DNA from: Roseiarcus sp963775575
Lineage (GTDB): Bacteria > Pseudomonadota > Alphaproteobacteria > Rhizobiales > Beijerinckiaceae
NCBI GenBank assembly: GCA_963775575.1
Contig: CAVZJG010000002.1
Span: forward strand, 2,294,001 to 2,358,000
Length of the DNA: 64,000 bases
Direction of reading: 5' to 3'
Shown piece after piece: positions 25,609 to 34,174 of this stretch (position 1 is the first letter of the stretch; every line of letters starts with the position of its first letter). A model generated the notes under the pieces. The model made no database searches. It saw nothing but the letters and a program-made list of their open reading frames with translations, and was not told where the DNA came from. The position numbers and the translations under genes are program-made.

Positions 25609-26394
25609 CTACCCCCGCCCGTTCAGCGGGTTCGCCTCGTCCCAGGCGTAGCTCAGCGTCTCGAAGCGCATCGCACGCGCGTCGATCATCAGCAGCCGGC
25701 CGACCAGGCCCCGGTCGCCTTCGCCGAAGCCGCCGACGATCTCGCGGATCGCCTCCAGCGCCATCAGCGAGCCGAGCGCGCCGGCGAGCGCGCCGAGCAC
25801 GCCCGCTTCGGCGCAGGCGGGAATCGTCCCCGGCGGCGGGGCCTCGGGGAAGAGACAGCGGTAGGTCGGGTTGGGCCTGCCGTCGGCGCCCTCTTCATAG
25901 GGCTTCAGGGTCGTCAGCGCGCCGTCGAATTCGCCGATCGCGGCCGTCACCAGCGGCTTGCGCTCGAAGAAGCAGGCGTCGGAGACGGCGTAGCGGGTGG
26001 AAAAATTGTCCGAGCCGTCGAGCACGACGTCGTAGGCGGCGACGATCGCGCGCGCGTTGTCGGCGTCGAGGCGGCGCGGAATCTTTTCGACGCGGACGTG
26101 CGGATTGAGGCGCGCGATCGCTTCCTCGGCGCTGTCGACCTTGCGGCGCCCGATGTCGTCGGTCGCGTGCAACACCTGGCGATGCAGATTGGAGAGCGCG
26201 ACCTTATCGTCGTCGACGATCCCGAGACAGCCGACGCCGGCGCCGGCCAAATATTGCAACGCCGGCGAGCCGAGCCCGCCCGCCCCGACCATCAGCGCCC
26301 GCGCCGCCCTGAGCCGAACCTGCCCCGGCCCGCCGACGCCGCGCAGCACGATCTGGCGCGAATAGCGCTCGATTTCTTCGCTGGAGAGTTTCAT
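25609..26394 (-). CDS. MoeB/ThiF/HesA-family E1-like adenylyltransferase
   Basis: A 261-aa enzyme of the ubiquitin-E1-like fold that adenylates the C-terminus of a small sulfur-carrier protein (MoaD or ThiS type). It has RYSRQIVLRGVGGPGQ, the nucleotide loop MVGAGGLGSP (about 35-44), VDDDKVALSNLHRQ and DGSDNFSTRY. CAEAGVLGALAG (Cys194) matches the family. The two CxxC pairs that bind zinc in E. coli MoeB are missing: TYRC replaces CYRC and the C-terminus ends NPLNGRG. No rhodanese domain is present. ATG 26394 is preferred because the upstream extension is Arg-rich. It is divergent from hslV. MoeB versus ThiF cannot be decided here. Confidence 0.85.
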   Translation of the reverse strand: MKLSSEEIERYSRQIVLRGVGGPGQVRLRAARALMVGAGGLGSPALQYLAGAGVGCLGIVDDDKVALSNLHRQVLHATDDIGRRKVDSAEEAIARLNPHVRVEKIPRRLDADNARAIVAAYDVVLDGSDNFSTRYAVSDACFFERKPLVTAAIGEFDGALTTLKPYEEGADGRPNPTYRCLFPEAPPPGTIPACAEAGVLGALAGALGSLMALEAIREIVGGFGEGDRGLVGRLLMIDARAMRFETLSYAWDEANPLNGRG

Positions 26395-26543
26395 GGAGCG
26401 CAACTTACGCACGGCTCGGGCGAGGGAGCAACGGCGGCGACCCGAGTTTGACGCCCTCGTTCGAGCGCGCGCTCCTTGCGCTCGCGCCCCTCTCGCCATA
26501 AATCGGGGCCTCGCGCCGGAAGGGCGGCGGAGAAGGGCAGGTC

Positions 26544-27119
26544 ATGGGCGAGAGAACGGGCGTTGGCGGGCCGGGCTGGCGTGCGACGACGATCCTGATG
26601 GTGCGCAAGGGCGGCCGGGTGGTGATCGGCGGCGACGGCCAGGTCAGCGTCGGCGAGACGGTGATGAAGGGCAACGCTCGCAAGGTCCGCCGCCTCGCCA
26701 AAGGCGAGGTCATCGCCGGCTTCGCCGGTTCGACCGCCGACGCGCTGACCCTGTTCGAGCGCCTGGAGGGCAAGCTCGAACAATATCCTGGACAACTGCC
26801 GCGCGCCTGCGTGGAGCTCGGCAAGGATTGGCGCATGGACCGCTATCTGCGCCGGCTCGAAGCGATGCTGCTGGTCGCCGACAAGAGCGTCGGCTTCGTG
26901 CTGAGCGGCTCGGGCGACGTGCTGGAGCCCGACGGCGACGAGCACGGCTCGGCGATCGCGATCGGCTCGGGCGGCAATTACGCGCTCGCCGCCGCGCGCG
27001 CGCTGCTGCCGAGCGAATTCGACGCCGAACAAATCGTGCGCCGCGCGATGACCATCGCCGCGGCCATCTGCGTCTACACCAACGCCAATCTCGTCCTCGA
27101 GAGCCTTGTGACCGCATGA
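26544..27119 (+). CDS. hslV: ATP-dependent protease peptidase subunit HslV
   Basis: Proteasome-like threonine protease forming a double hexamer capped by HslU. The catalytic Thr is Thr15 in WRATTILMVRKGG, exposed after removal of a 14-residue propeptide, which is somewhat long. Following motifs are IGGDGQVSVGETVMKGNARKV and GFAGSTADALTLFERLE. SGSGDVLEPD and AIGSGGNYALAAARAL come next. The length is 191 aa. The stop overlaps the hslU ATG (ATGA), so the two are translationally coupled. Confidence 0.96.
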   Translation: MGERTGVGGPGWRATTILMVRKGGRVVIGGDGQVSVGETVMKGNARKVRRLAKGEVIAGFAGSTADALTLFERLEGKLEQYPGQLPRACVELGKDWRMDRYLRRLEAMLLVADKSVGFVLSGSGDVLEPDGDEHGSAIAIGSGGNYALAAARALLPSEFDAEQIVRRAMTIAAAICVYTNANLVLESLVTA

Positions 27120-28423
27120 GTGAATTCTCGCCGCGCGAGATCGTTTCCGAACTCGATCGCTACATTGTCGGGCAGAAGGACGCCAAGCGCGCCGTCGCGG
27201 TCGCCCTGCGCAATCGCTGGCGCCGCTTGCGCCTCGTCTCGCCGATGCGCGAAGAGGTCATGCCCAAGAACATCCTGATGATCGGGCCAACCGGCTGCGG
27301 CAAGACCGAGATCGCGCGGCGCCTGGCCAAGCTCGCCGGCGCGCCGTTCCTCAAGGTCGAGGCGACCAAGTTCACCGAAGTCGGCTATGTCGGGCGCGAC
27401 GTCGAGCAGATCGTGCGCGACCTGGTCGAGATCGGCATCGCGCTGGTCAAGCAGAAGAAGCGCAAGGACATCGAGGCGAAGGCGGAGCTCGCCGCCGAGG
27501 AGCGGATGCTCGACGCGCTGGTCGGCGCGAGTTCCGCGGCTGCGACGCGCGACGCGTTCCGGCGCAAATTGCGCGCCGGCGAACTCGACGACAAGGAGGT
27601 CGAGATCGAGCTGCCGCAGGGCGGCGGCGGCATGCCGATGTTCGAACTGCCGAACATGCCGGGTGCCTCGGTCGGCGCGATCAACCTTGGCGACATTTTC
27701 GGCAAGGGCTTCGGCCAGCGCACGCGACCCAAGCGCATGACCGTCGCCGACGCGCACGAGCCGCTGGCGGCGGCCGAGGCGGAGAAGCTGCTCGACCAGG
27801 ATCAAGTCGTGCGCGAAGCGATCCACGAAGTGGAGAGCAACGGCATCGTCTTCCTCGACGAGATCGACAAGATCTGCGCGCGCGACGGGCGTGGCGGCGC
27901 CGACGTCTCGCGCGAGGGGGTGCAGCGCGATCTGTTGCCGCTGATCGAGGGCACGGCGGTCGCCACCAAGCACGGGACGGTCAACACCGACCACATCCTG
28001 TTCATCGCCTCGGGCGCCTTCCATGTTTCTCGGCCGTCGGACCTGCTGCCCGAATTGCAAGGGCGCCTGCCGATCCGCGTCGAGCTGTCCTCGCTCACCG
28101 AGGACGACTTCAAGCGCATCCTCACCGAGACCGAGGCGAGCCTGATCAAGCAATATGCGGCGCTGATGGGCGCCGAGGGCGTGACGCTGACCTTCGCCGA
28201 CGACGCCATCGCGGCGATCGCGCGCGTCGCCGCCAAGGTCAACGCCAGCGTGGAGAACATCGGCGCGCGGCGCTTGCAGACGGTGATGGAGCGCGTGCTC
28301 GACGAAATCAGCTTCACCGCGCCCGACCGCTCGGGCGAGAGCATCGCCATCGACGCCGCCTACGTCGAGGCGCATGTCGGCGACCTCGCGGACAACGCGG
28401 ATTTGAGCCGGTTCATTTTGTAG
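27116..28423 (+). CDS. hslU: ATP-dependent protease ATPase subunit HslU
   Basis: AAA+ unfoldase partner of HslV, 435 aa. FSPREIVSELDRYIVGQKDAK is the family N-terminus. Walker A is GPTGCGKT (about 57-64), Walker B is FLDEIDKI and sensor regions include GRLPIRVELSSL. The I domain lies between. The C-terminus ENADLSRFIL-like tail (DNADLSRFIL) is the peptide that docks into HslV. The start ATG at 27116 overlaps the hslV stop. The same frame is open far upstream through hslV, but that is a GC-driven extension. Confidence 0.97.
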   Translation: MSEFSPREIVSELDRYIVGQKDAKRAVAVALRNRWRRLRLVSPMREEVMPKNILMIGPTGCGKTEIARRLAKLAGAPFLKVEATKFTEVGYVGRDVEQIVRDLVEIGIALVKQKKRKDIEAKAELAAEERMLDALVGASSAAATRDAFRRKLRAGELDDKEVEIELPQGGGGMPMFELPNMPGASVGAINLGDIFGKGFGQRTRPKRMTVADAHEPLAAAEAEKLLDQDQVVREAIHEVESNGIVFLDEIDKICARDGRGGADVSREGVQRDLLPLIEGTAVATKHGTVNTDHILFIASGAFHVSRPSDLLPELQGRLPIRVELSSLTEDDFKRILTETEASLIKQYAALMGAEGVTLTFADDAIAAIARVAAKVNASVENIGARRLQTVMERVLDEISFTAPDRSGESIAIDAAYVEAHVGDLADNADLSRFIL

Positions 28424-28450
28424 AGCATTGCGCGTTTAGGCGGGAGCGAC

Positions 28451-28477
28451 CCCTTCTCCTAAGCGCAGGGAGAAGGG
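28451..28477 (+). terminator. Hairpin downstream of hslU
   Basis: CCCTTCTCC (28451-28459) pairs perfectly with GGAGAAGGG (28469-28477) around a 9-base loop, 28 bases after the hslU stop. No U-tract follows, so it is either a weak or Rho-assisted terminator or a dispersed hairpin repeat of the type common after genes in such genomes. Confidence 0.4.
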
Positions 28478-28572
28478 ACGCGGCGCGGCGGAGAGGCGAC
28501 GGATCGCGAAAGGCCGATCCGTGTCCCGCCCCGGGCGATTTCAACGGCTTAGGCGCCTTTTTCTGTCCCGAT

Positions 28573-30095
28573 GTAACTCCCAAGCCGTCTAGCCGTTGAG
28601 GGCGAGCGCGATCTGTGTTGGCGGGTCGGCGAGGGTTTTGAGGATGTTGGCCCCCTGTTTTCTCGCGGTTGAGACGACTGACCTGAGGCGCGCGAAGCTT
28701 TGGGCGCCGTCGAGGGTTCGAAACGAGCCCGAGATTTTCATTTTGACCTTCATCATCCTGAGGTCCTGTTCGGCCAGGTTGTTGGTGAAGGGCACGTCGA
28801 AGTCGGTGAGGAAGCGCAGCGTTTCGACTTTGAACGTCTTCAGCCTTTCGAGCAGATTGCGGCCGGGGCGCTGCTTTGTTCGTCCGCTCGCGTTGGCCTT
28901 GGCGTGGAGTGCGGGCAACTGGCGATGGAAAGCGAGGCCGAGCCGAACCGCGGCCCAATATTGGTCGACGAAGGCCGCGATGACTTTGGGCTCCAGCGCC
29001 TTCGCGCCCGCCTCGCGCGCCTCATGAACGGCGATATTCGCCGCCCGAAGCGTGTCGCGCATGAGTTCGGCCCACGGCTCCTTGTCGAACTCGATCAAAC
29101 ACTGGAGTTCGCGCAAGATATGGGCGTTGCAGAAGGCGTGTTCGACCGCGTCGAGCCGACGATAAGGCAGGAAGTGGTCGTGCACGACGACGCCCCCCTT
29201 CAAATCCTGCGGGATCGCGCCGCGCTTTTCGTCGGCGCGATAGAAGGTGAAGGCTTGGCTCGAAGTCGTATGCAGCCATTGCAGCTTACCGGCGATGCGA
29301 TATCCCGTCTCGTCGAGATGGCGAACCTTCGCCTCGGCCACGCGCTCGCCGATGGCCTGGTAAACTTGCCGCAACTCTTGTCCCTTCTTGGCGATCCAAG
29401 CGACAAGGCTGGCCGGACAGATCAGCGGCGCGTCGAACAGATCGCTCAGCGCTTGCGCGGTCCGATCCTCGGGGATGAGTTGCTGGACATTGAGATAGAT
29501 CGCCGCGGCCTTGATGCGCTCGCCATACTGGGCAGGCGAGACCACGCCTTCGGGAAAAACCGCCTTCGTCACGCCCCGGCAATGCGCGCAGCGGTAAATC
29601 GAGGCCTGATGTTCCGTGACCCGCAGCGGGCGCTCGGGAAGGTCGAACACTTGCCGCTTCTCGACCCCTATCGCCGACCCCGCCTCGAGAGGCCAACCGC
29701 AATGGCCGCATGCGCACGCCGCGTGCCCAACCACGCAATCGGGATCGGCGACCTGCCGCAGCGTGCCGCCCTTGTGACCCGTCTGCCCGCCGCTCGTCTT
29801 GCCCGAACGGCCGCGCAGACTGCCTCCAATACGCGGTTTCTTCCGCAGCCCGTCACTCGAAGGCGGTTGCGAACTGTTCGAGCTGTCCCGCCCCAATTGC
29901 CGACGAAGATCGGCCACCTCGGCCCGCAACGCCGCGATCTCCGCCCTCAGAGACGCTATCAACTCCTCGACTTCGGCGGGAAGAACCATCCCACCCTTGA
30001 TTCACAGTCTCGTGCCGCCGTCTCCCACAATCCGCATATCAATGCCGTTTCCCAAACACTGTGGCATTCCAGACTCACCACGCCTTGGGAGTTAC
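28573..30095 (-). mobile_element. IS66-family insertion sequence, intact copy
   Basis: The element is 1,523 bases with terminal inverted repeats beginning GTAACTCCCAAG. It is flanked by an 8-base target duplication that differs at one base (GTCCCGAT at 28565-28572, ATCCCGAT at 30096-30103), the size expected for IS66. It carries a single transposase gene and no accessory tnpA/tnpB, like the ISBst12-type subgroup. A second copy in opposite orientation lies at 43407-44930. Confidence 0.92.
28589..29989 (-). CDS. IS66-family transposase (intact)
   Basis: A 466-aa transposase. It has an N-terminal leucine-zipper-like helix (EELIASLRAEIAALRAEVADL), a conserved basic stretch with SSNSSQPPSSDG, a zinc-finger region (CACGHCGWPL and YRCAHCRG) and the DDE domain. 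DDE residues fall in HLDETGYRI, VVHDHFLPY and the final NNLAEQDLRMMKVKMKISG. The C-terminal IS66 tail follows. The frame is open from end to end, unlike the copy at 43.5 kb, so this copy could supply activity to both. Confidence 0.94.
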   Translation of the reverse strand: MVLPAEVEELIASLRAEIAALRAEVADLRRQLGRDSSNSSQPPSSDGLRKKPRIGGSLRGRSGKTSGGQTGHKGGTLRQVADPDCVVGHAACACGHCGWPLEAGSAIGVEKRQVFDLPERPLRVTEHQASIYRCAHCRGVTKAVFPEGVVSPAQYGERIKAAAIYLNVQQLIPEDRTAQALSDLFDAPLICPASLVAWIAKKGQELRQVYQAIGERVAEAKVRHLDETGYRIAGKLQWLHTTSSQAFTFYRADEKRGAIPQDLKGGVVVHDHFLPYRRLDAVEHAFCNAHILRELQCLIEFDKEPWAELMRDTLRAANIAVHEAREAGAKALEPKVIAAFVDQYWAAVRLGLAFHRQLPALHAKANASGRTKQRPGRNLLERLKTFKVETLRFLTDFDVPFTNNLAEQDLRMMKVKMKISGSFRTLDGAQSFARLRSVVSTARKQGANILKTLADPPTQIALALNG

Positions 30096-30481
30096 ATCCC
30101 GATTTCGAATCCATGCGGCGCCGTCAAGACCGGCGGCGGGAAGCACGGCCTATGCCAAGACCTATGACTTACTGCGACTTACGGTGATACACATCTATTT
30201 CCATCGTTATCACGGCGTTACATAAAAAGGGAAATACGTGTGCATGTCACCGTAATGGATGTCACCGTGAAGGCGGTCACGAGTTGGCGGCAATCCATGC
30301 GACGAATGCGACTTAGCGGCGGCGAACTCGACATTTATTCGCGCGCAATGCGGCATAAGGACGCACCGGCGCCGTTCAAGGGCCCGCGGCGACAGTTAAG
30401 ACGTGCCGGGAATGCCAACTGGAGTCAGCATTAAGTTGAAGTTAGCGGCGATTTTGGGCTAGCAAAACGGGAAATAGGCGC
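30096..30481. other. Gene-free gap between IS66 and IS3
   Basis: No convincing gene is present. The stretch has lower GC than the core genome and contains short copies of a TGTCACCGTAAT-type motif (for example 30245-30256 and, with TCACCGTGAA, just after). The same motif recurs at 31911, 33176 and around 43.2-43.3 kb. It is probably debris between insertion events. Confidence 0.5.
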
Positions 30482-30508
30482 TGGACTGCACCCCTCTGGT
30501 GAGACACG

Positions 30509-31408
30509 CTAATTGAGTGACAGGGCTTCGTCCTGGTTCAGCGTTGGCGCGACCGGCCGCAGTTCGGCTTCGAACTCGACCGGCGGTTTGTAGCCCAGCG
30601 CCGAGTGCAGGCGCTGACGATTGTAGATGGTCTCGATGAAGGCGCCGATCTGCCGACGGGCGTCGTCGATGTTGGCGTAGGCCTTGCCGTTCACCTCCTC
30701 GGCTTTCAGCGTCTTCATGAAGCTCTCGGCCTTGGCGTTGTCGTAAGGGTTGCCGGGCCGGCTCATGCTGATGACGATTTTGCGCGCCTCCAGCCGTTCG
30801 ACATAGTCGGAACACGCATACTGCACGCCGCGGTCGGAGTGGTGGATGAGACTTTCGGGCTGGGGCTGGCGCGCCGCGAGCGCCTGATCAAGCGCCTCAA
30901 GGGCGAGCGAAGCCTCGAGATGGCCGGCGAGCGCCCAGCCCACCACTTTGCGCGAGAACGCGTCGATGACGACGGCCAGATAGACGAAGTCCTCGGCCAG
31001 CCTGATGTAGGTGATGTCGGCGACCCAGAGCTGGTCGAGGCCGCTGGGACGCAGCGCGCGGGCGAGGTTTGGCCGGATCGCGAAGCCATGCCGGCTGTCG
31101 CTCGTGCGCGGGACGAAGGGCTTGGCGCGCAGGCTGAGCAGGTTGTCTTCGCGCATCAGCCTGAGCACCCGCTTGGCGTTGACGATCAGGCCTTGCCGGC
31201 GCAGCGCCTGCGTGACGCGACGATAGCCGTAATGGCGATGAGCGAGCGCTTCGCGTTGGATGAGATCGCGCAGATCGGCGTCCGCGCGGGCGGGAGCGTG
31301 CGGGCCGAAATGGCGGTAGTAGCCCGCGCGCGACACGTCCCCGAGGGCGCACAGGCGCCGGACGTTGGCGTCGTCTTCGAGAAAGCCTTGCGACTCGTCG
31401 GCGGTCAT
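30509..31408 (-). CDS. IS3-family transposase OrfB (integrase core)
   Basis: The catalytic subunit reads 299 aa from ATG 31408, with an HTH_21-like region (HRHYGYRRVTQALRRQGL) and an rve integrase core. DDE residues are in LWVADITYI (Asp), IHHSDRGVQYA (Asp) and DNAKAESFMKTLK (Glu). Its ATG overlaps the OrfA stop (ATGA) right after a run of A. Both translational coupling and -1 slippage to an OrfAB fusion are therefore possible. The frame continues open upstream through OrfA, but that part is out of frame with the real OrfA. Confidence 0.92.
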   Translation of the reverse strand: MTADESQGFLEDDANVRRLCALGDVSRAGYYRHFGPHAPARADADLRDLIQREALAHRHYGYRRVTQALRRQGLIVNAKRVLRLMREDNLLSLRAKPFVPRTSDSRHGFAIRPNLARALRPSGLDQLWVADITYIRLAEDFVYLAVVIDAFSRKVVGWALAGHLEASLALEALDQALAARQPQPESLIHHSDRGVQYACSDYVERLEARKIVISMSRPGNPYDNAKAESFMKTLKAEEVNGKAYANIDDARRQIGAFIETIYNRQRLHSALGYKPPVEFEAELRPVAPTLNQDEALSLN

Positions 31409-31842
31409 TTTTTCGACGACCGCGTAGAGATGGGCGCGCCGCCGTTCGGGGGCGTCGCGTCCCAGAGCCGCAAGGCTTCGCGAAAAAAATGCAGATCCGC
31501 CTGCTGACGCCCGATCAGCCGTTCCAGTTCGGCAATGCGGGCCTGCGCTTTCCTCAGCTCCTGCGAAGCCTGCGCAGCGGGCGCGACGGCGTCCGGAGAG
31601 GACGACGGAGCGACCGCCGCGCAGGCTTCGGCGGCCTTCCAGCCCGGCTTCCGCCCGCGTTTGCGGTTGAACCCGGCCGACCCCATCGCCCGCCAAGCGT
31701 TGCGCCACTGATACAAAAGCTTCCGCTTGACCCCAATCGCCGCGGCCACCGCGGCAATCTTCTCGCCAGCTTCCAGCCGCCGCACCGCGGCTTCCTTGAA
31801 CGCCTCCGAAAACTGCCGCGGACTCTTGCCCGGTTCCGACAT
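31405..31842 (-). CDS. IS3-family transposase OrfA (HTH)
   Basis: A 145-aa DNA-binding subunit. The helix-turn-helix spans RQFSEAFKEAAVRRLEAGEKIA and VKRKLLYQWRNAWR. A C-terminal coiled coil (ELRKAQARIAELERLIGRQQADLHFF) matches the leucine zipper of IS3 OrfA proteins. It ends RSSKK just past a run of six A, the usual slippery region. A long Ala/Pro-rich insert lies between the two parts. Confidence 0.9.
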   Translation of the reverse strand: MSEPGKSPRQFSEAFKEAAVRRLEAGEKIAAVAAAIGVKRKLLYQWRNAWRAMGSAGFNRKRGRKPGWKAAEACAAVAPSSSPDAVAPAAQASQELRKAQARIAELERLIGRQQADLHFFREALRLWDATPPNGGAPISTRSSKK

Positions 31843-32123
31843 GGTTCCTCCTCGGAAGCCATGTCACCCTTTTACCCGTGTCTCAACTTCGGGGTCCACT
31901 CCAGCGCCTGTCACCGTAATTGGGGAACTTCAATTTTTGACGCGGAATTCAGGTTTTAATCCGCCGCTGACACGACCGTCGGAATGTGCAGAATAGTGCT
32001 TGTTTGCAGAGTTTGTTGCGCTTAAGCTCCCTTTCGGAAACGTGAGTTGGGGCATGTCGGATAAAATGCACTGTTAAAGACGGGCTGCGCATTGGCGGGA
32101 TAGCCAGACCGTTGGGGGGGCGA

Positions 32124-32682
32124 ATGGCACCGGTAAAGATCGATGAATCCCTGCTTCTGTCACGATCAGACTTCCTCAGGTTGAGCATATTCGGTTGCCT
32201 TGCTGGGATGATAACCGGCTGCGCAACAACCGGTCCGACGTATCAAGACGTGGCGAAGCAAATCCCGCCCCTTAATCCAGGATATGCTCGCGTTTATCTT
32301 TAACTGCGTCCAAGCTTTGGATAGCGGGAACGCGTTTCAGTTTTTAATTGATGATCAGGTTGTTGGTGGAATAATCAAAAGTTTCAATTGCTTTTACGTT
32401 GACCATGTCGCAGGCGATTGTAAAGTAACCGTTCAGCGGAGAGGTGGTAGCCTAGCTCAACAGATAGTTGGCACTTGGCCATCGAAGGACCTGATGTTGC
32501 ATTTAGTGTCGGGTGAAACGCGCTACGTTCAGGCCGAGACGGAGATGGTCGTTACGGAGATGCTCATTCCTTGGACTTCCGCTCCGGCACGTCTTATCAT
32601 TACTGACCCGGACCAAGCAGTGACAGACCTGAGTAAGTGCTATTACGTTGGCCCTCCTCTACCCGGAATTTCGAAGGTATAG
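32124..32682 (+). pseudogene. Frameshifted DUF2846-type lipoprotein
   Basis: The 5' part (from ATG 32124, preceded by GGGGGGG) encodes a lipoprotein signal with the lipobox ITGC and reads to GYARVYL, then a stop. The rest continues in the next frame from about 32284: ALDSGNAFQFLIDDQVVGG, LHLVSGETRYVQAET and LIITDPDQAVTDL. Together these match, in order, the intact lipoprotein just downstream (GQGRVFFYR, DILIDGQRVG, MHLVAGETRYV, ILVDPDQ). One extra base in the CTTTAAC run near 32300 would explain the break. It may be decayed or phase-variable. Confidence 0.72.
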
Positions 32683-32685
32683 GTT

Positions 32686-33120
32686 ATGAGTCGACGCCTC
32701 GCGAGTACCTTACTAGTGAGTGTAGTTTGCGCATTCCTGGTCGGTTGCGCGACTGGGCCAACTTATTCCTCACTGCAAACTGAATTCCCTAGAGTCCCTT
32801 CGGGGCAAGGCCGTGTGTTCTTTTATCGAAACGCCTTGTATGCAGGGAGTTTGTTCAAGCCGGATATTTTGATTGACGGGCAACGTGTGGGCTCGGCCGT
32901 TCCGGGAGGTGTTTTCTTCGTGGATCTGCCACCGGGCGCGCACTCGGTGTTTTGCGATCAACAGGAGATTGCGGACATGCATCTTGTTGCAGGAGAGACA
33001 CGTTACGTTTCACTTGATCTTTATTCCGGTGATTGGGGTCTATGGCATGTTCGACCGATTTTGGTGGACCCCGACCAAGGGAGTCAGGAGATTCTAGGTT
33101 TGTCCTACATCCATCAGTAA
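32686..33120 (+). CDS. DUF2846-type lipoprotein
   Basis: A 144-aa predicted lipoprotein. The signal peptide ends in the lipobox LVGC (Cys about 21), followed by a small beta-rich domain with GRVFFYR, LIDGQRVGSAVPGGVFFVDLPPG and HLVAGETRYVSL, the DUF2846 pattern. The function is unknown. ATG 32686 is three bases after the broken paralogue and is preceded by AAGG. Base composition is lower in GC than the core genes, consistent with an acquired segment. Its position beside two ankyrin lipoproteins suggests a shared envelope role, but this is inference. Confidence 0.78.
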   Translation: MSRRLASTLLVSVVCAFLVGCATGPTYSSLQTEFPRVPSGQGRVFFYRNALYAGSLFKPDILIDGQRVGSAVPGGVFFVDLPPGAHSVFCDQQEIADMHLVAGETRYVSLDLYSGDWGLWHVRPILVDPDQGSQEILGLSYIHQ

Positions 33121-33204
33121 ATATCTCCCGGCAAAGCAGCATAGGCGCTAAAAGATCAATTACAATTACAGTGACAGACACCGTAATTCGCAGTGGGGGC
33201 CGCG

Positions 33205-34011
33205 ATGTCAACCAAGGTCGTTGTCAAGAATTCGACGGTTTGCATTGGTCGGGCGTTATCTCTGTGGTGGGTAGCGCTGTTGGTCGGGTGTGCATCAGGG
33301 AATCCGCTGTCCGGCGCAGCGGGCCGAGGGGATATGGTTACGGTGCAGGCGCTGCTCGACGAAGGGACAGAGGTCAATGTCAAGACGAGCAACGGCTCAA
33401 CCGCGCTGATGATAGCCTCACAGAACGGCCACCTCGATGTGGTGCAGGCGCTGCTCGACAAGGGGGCTGAGGTCAATGGCAAGATGGGCGATGGCTCGAC
33501 CCCGCTGATGGAGGCGTCCAAGAACGGCCACCTCGATGTGATGCAGGCGCTGCTCGACAAAGGGGCGGAGGTCAACGCCAAAGCGAACAATGGTTCGACC
33601 GCGCTGATGATAGCCTCACAGAACGGCCATCTCGATGCGGTGCAGGCGCTGCTCGACAAGGGGGCTGAGGTCAATGGCAAGATGAACGACGGCACGACCC
33701 CGCTGATGGAGGCCTCCTGGCATGGCCACCTTGATGTTGTGCAGGCGCTGCTCGCCAAGGGGGCTGAGGTCAACGCCAAGGCGAGCAATGGCGGGACCGC
33801 GCTGATGTTAGCCTCCCAGAACGGCCACCGCGAGGTGGTGCAGGCGCTACTCGCCAAGGGGGCCGATTCTAGCCAACTTTCTGCAGTCGCAGCCGTCAAC
33901 GCCCCGGCGAGCGACGCCGGGATCGCGATGCCGTTCCCCGTTTACGTAGGCCCGCCGCCTATCACCCCAAACCAATTTTTCAATGCGGGGATGCACGCCA
34001 TGCATCCATAG
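33205..34011 (+). CDS. Ankyrin-repeat lipoprotein
   Basis: A 268-aa protein with a lipoprotein signal (lipobox LVGC, Cys about 29) and then about six ankyrin repeats (roughly residues 35-230) of the form GxTALMIASQNGHLDVVQALLDKGAEVN. A Pro-rich tail follows. The repeats alternate between two nearly identical types, with ALMIASQNGHLD and PLMEASKNGHLD cores, giving a 66-residue higher-order period. ATG 33205 follows GGGGG; a GTG four codons earlier is possible. Ankyrin repeats bind proteins; the partner is unknown. It was probably enlarged by recent tandem duplication. Confidence 0.82.
   Translation: MSTKVVVKNSTVCIGRALSLWWVALLVGCASGNPLSGAAGRGDMVTVQALLDEGTEVNVKTSNGSTALMIASQNGHLDVVQALLDKGAEVNGKMGDGSTPLMEASKNGHLDVMQALLDKGAEVNAKANNGSTALMIASQNGHLDAVQALLDKGAEVNGKMNDGTTPLMEASWHGHLDVVQALLAKGAEVNAKASNGGTALMLASQNGHREVVQALLAKGADSSQLSAVAAVNAPASDAGIAMPFPVYVGPPPITPNQFFNAGMHAMHP
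33340..33870. repeat. 99-base tandem repeats within the ankyrin lipoprotein gene
   Basis: Successive 99-base units share long identical blocks such as ATGATAGCCTCACAGAACGG and GTGCAGGCGCTGCTCGACAA. The same blocks recur in the next ankyrin gene near 34722-34790. This indicates unequal crossing-over or gene conversion between the two genes. Confidence 0.8.
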
Positions 34012-34174
34012 AGCTATTGACGGCATCAAAGGGCTCTAAGCTGCAATAGTTTGGTTCCGGTCGCAAAGAGGCATCCGACAGGAATCGTACGCGTTCGCCG
34101 GATGCCAATGGTGTGGCGGGTAGCACTGGCAGCCTGGCGGCGGCGAATGCCAGCTAAAACAGCAGGAGCCTGTG

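Larger units (their letters stand above)
30482..31903 (-). mobile_element. IS3-family insertion sequence
   Basis: The element is 1,422 bases with 27-base imperfect inverted repeats starting TGGA(C/G)TG(C/G)ACCCC and ending TGAGACACG (about 21 of 27 match). It has a GCGC direct repeat at both edges (30478-30481 and 31904-31907), compatible with the 3-4 base duplication of this family. It encodes OrfA and OrfB in overlapping frames. A 45-base copy of its left end also occurs alone at 43240-43284. Confidence 0.9.

Noticed and set aside
26393..28423. A fused hslV-hslU protein in a single long frame
   Set aside because: hslV is in another frame with its own stop overlapping the hslU ATG. The upstream part of the long frame is Arg-rich nonsense across hslV.
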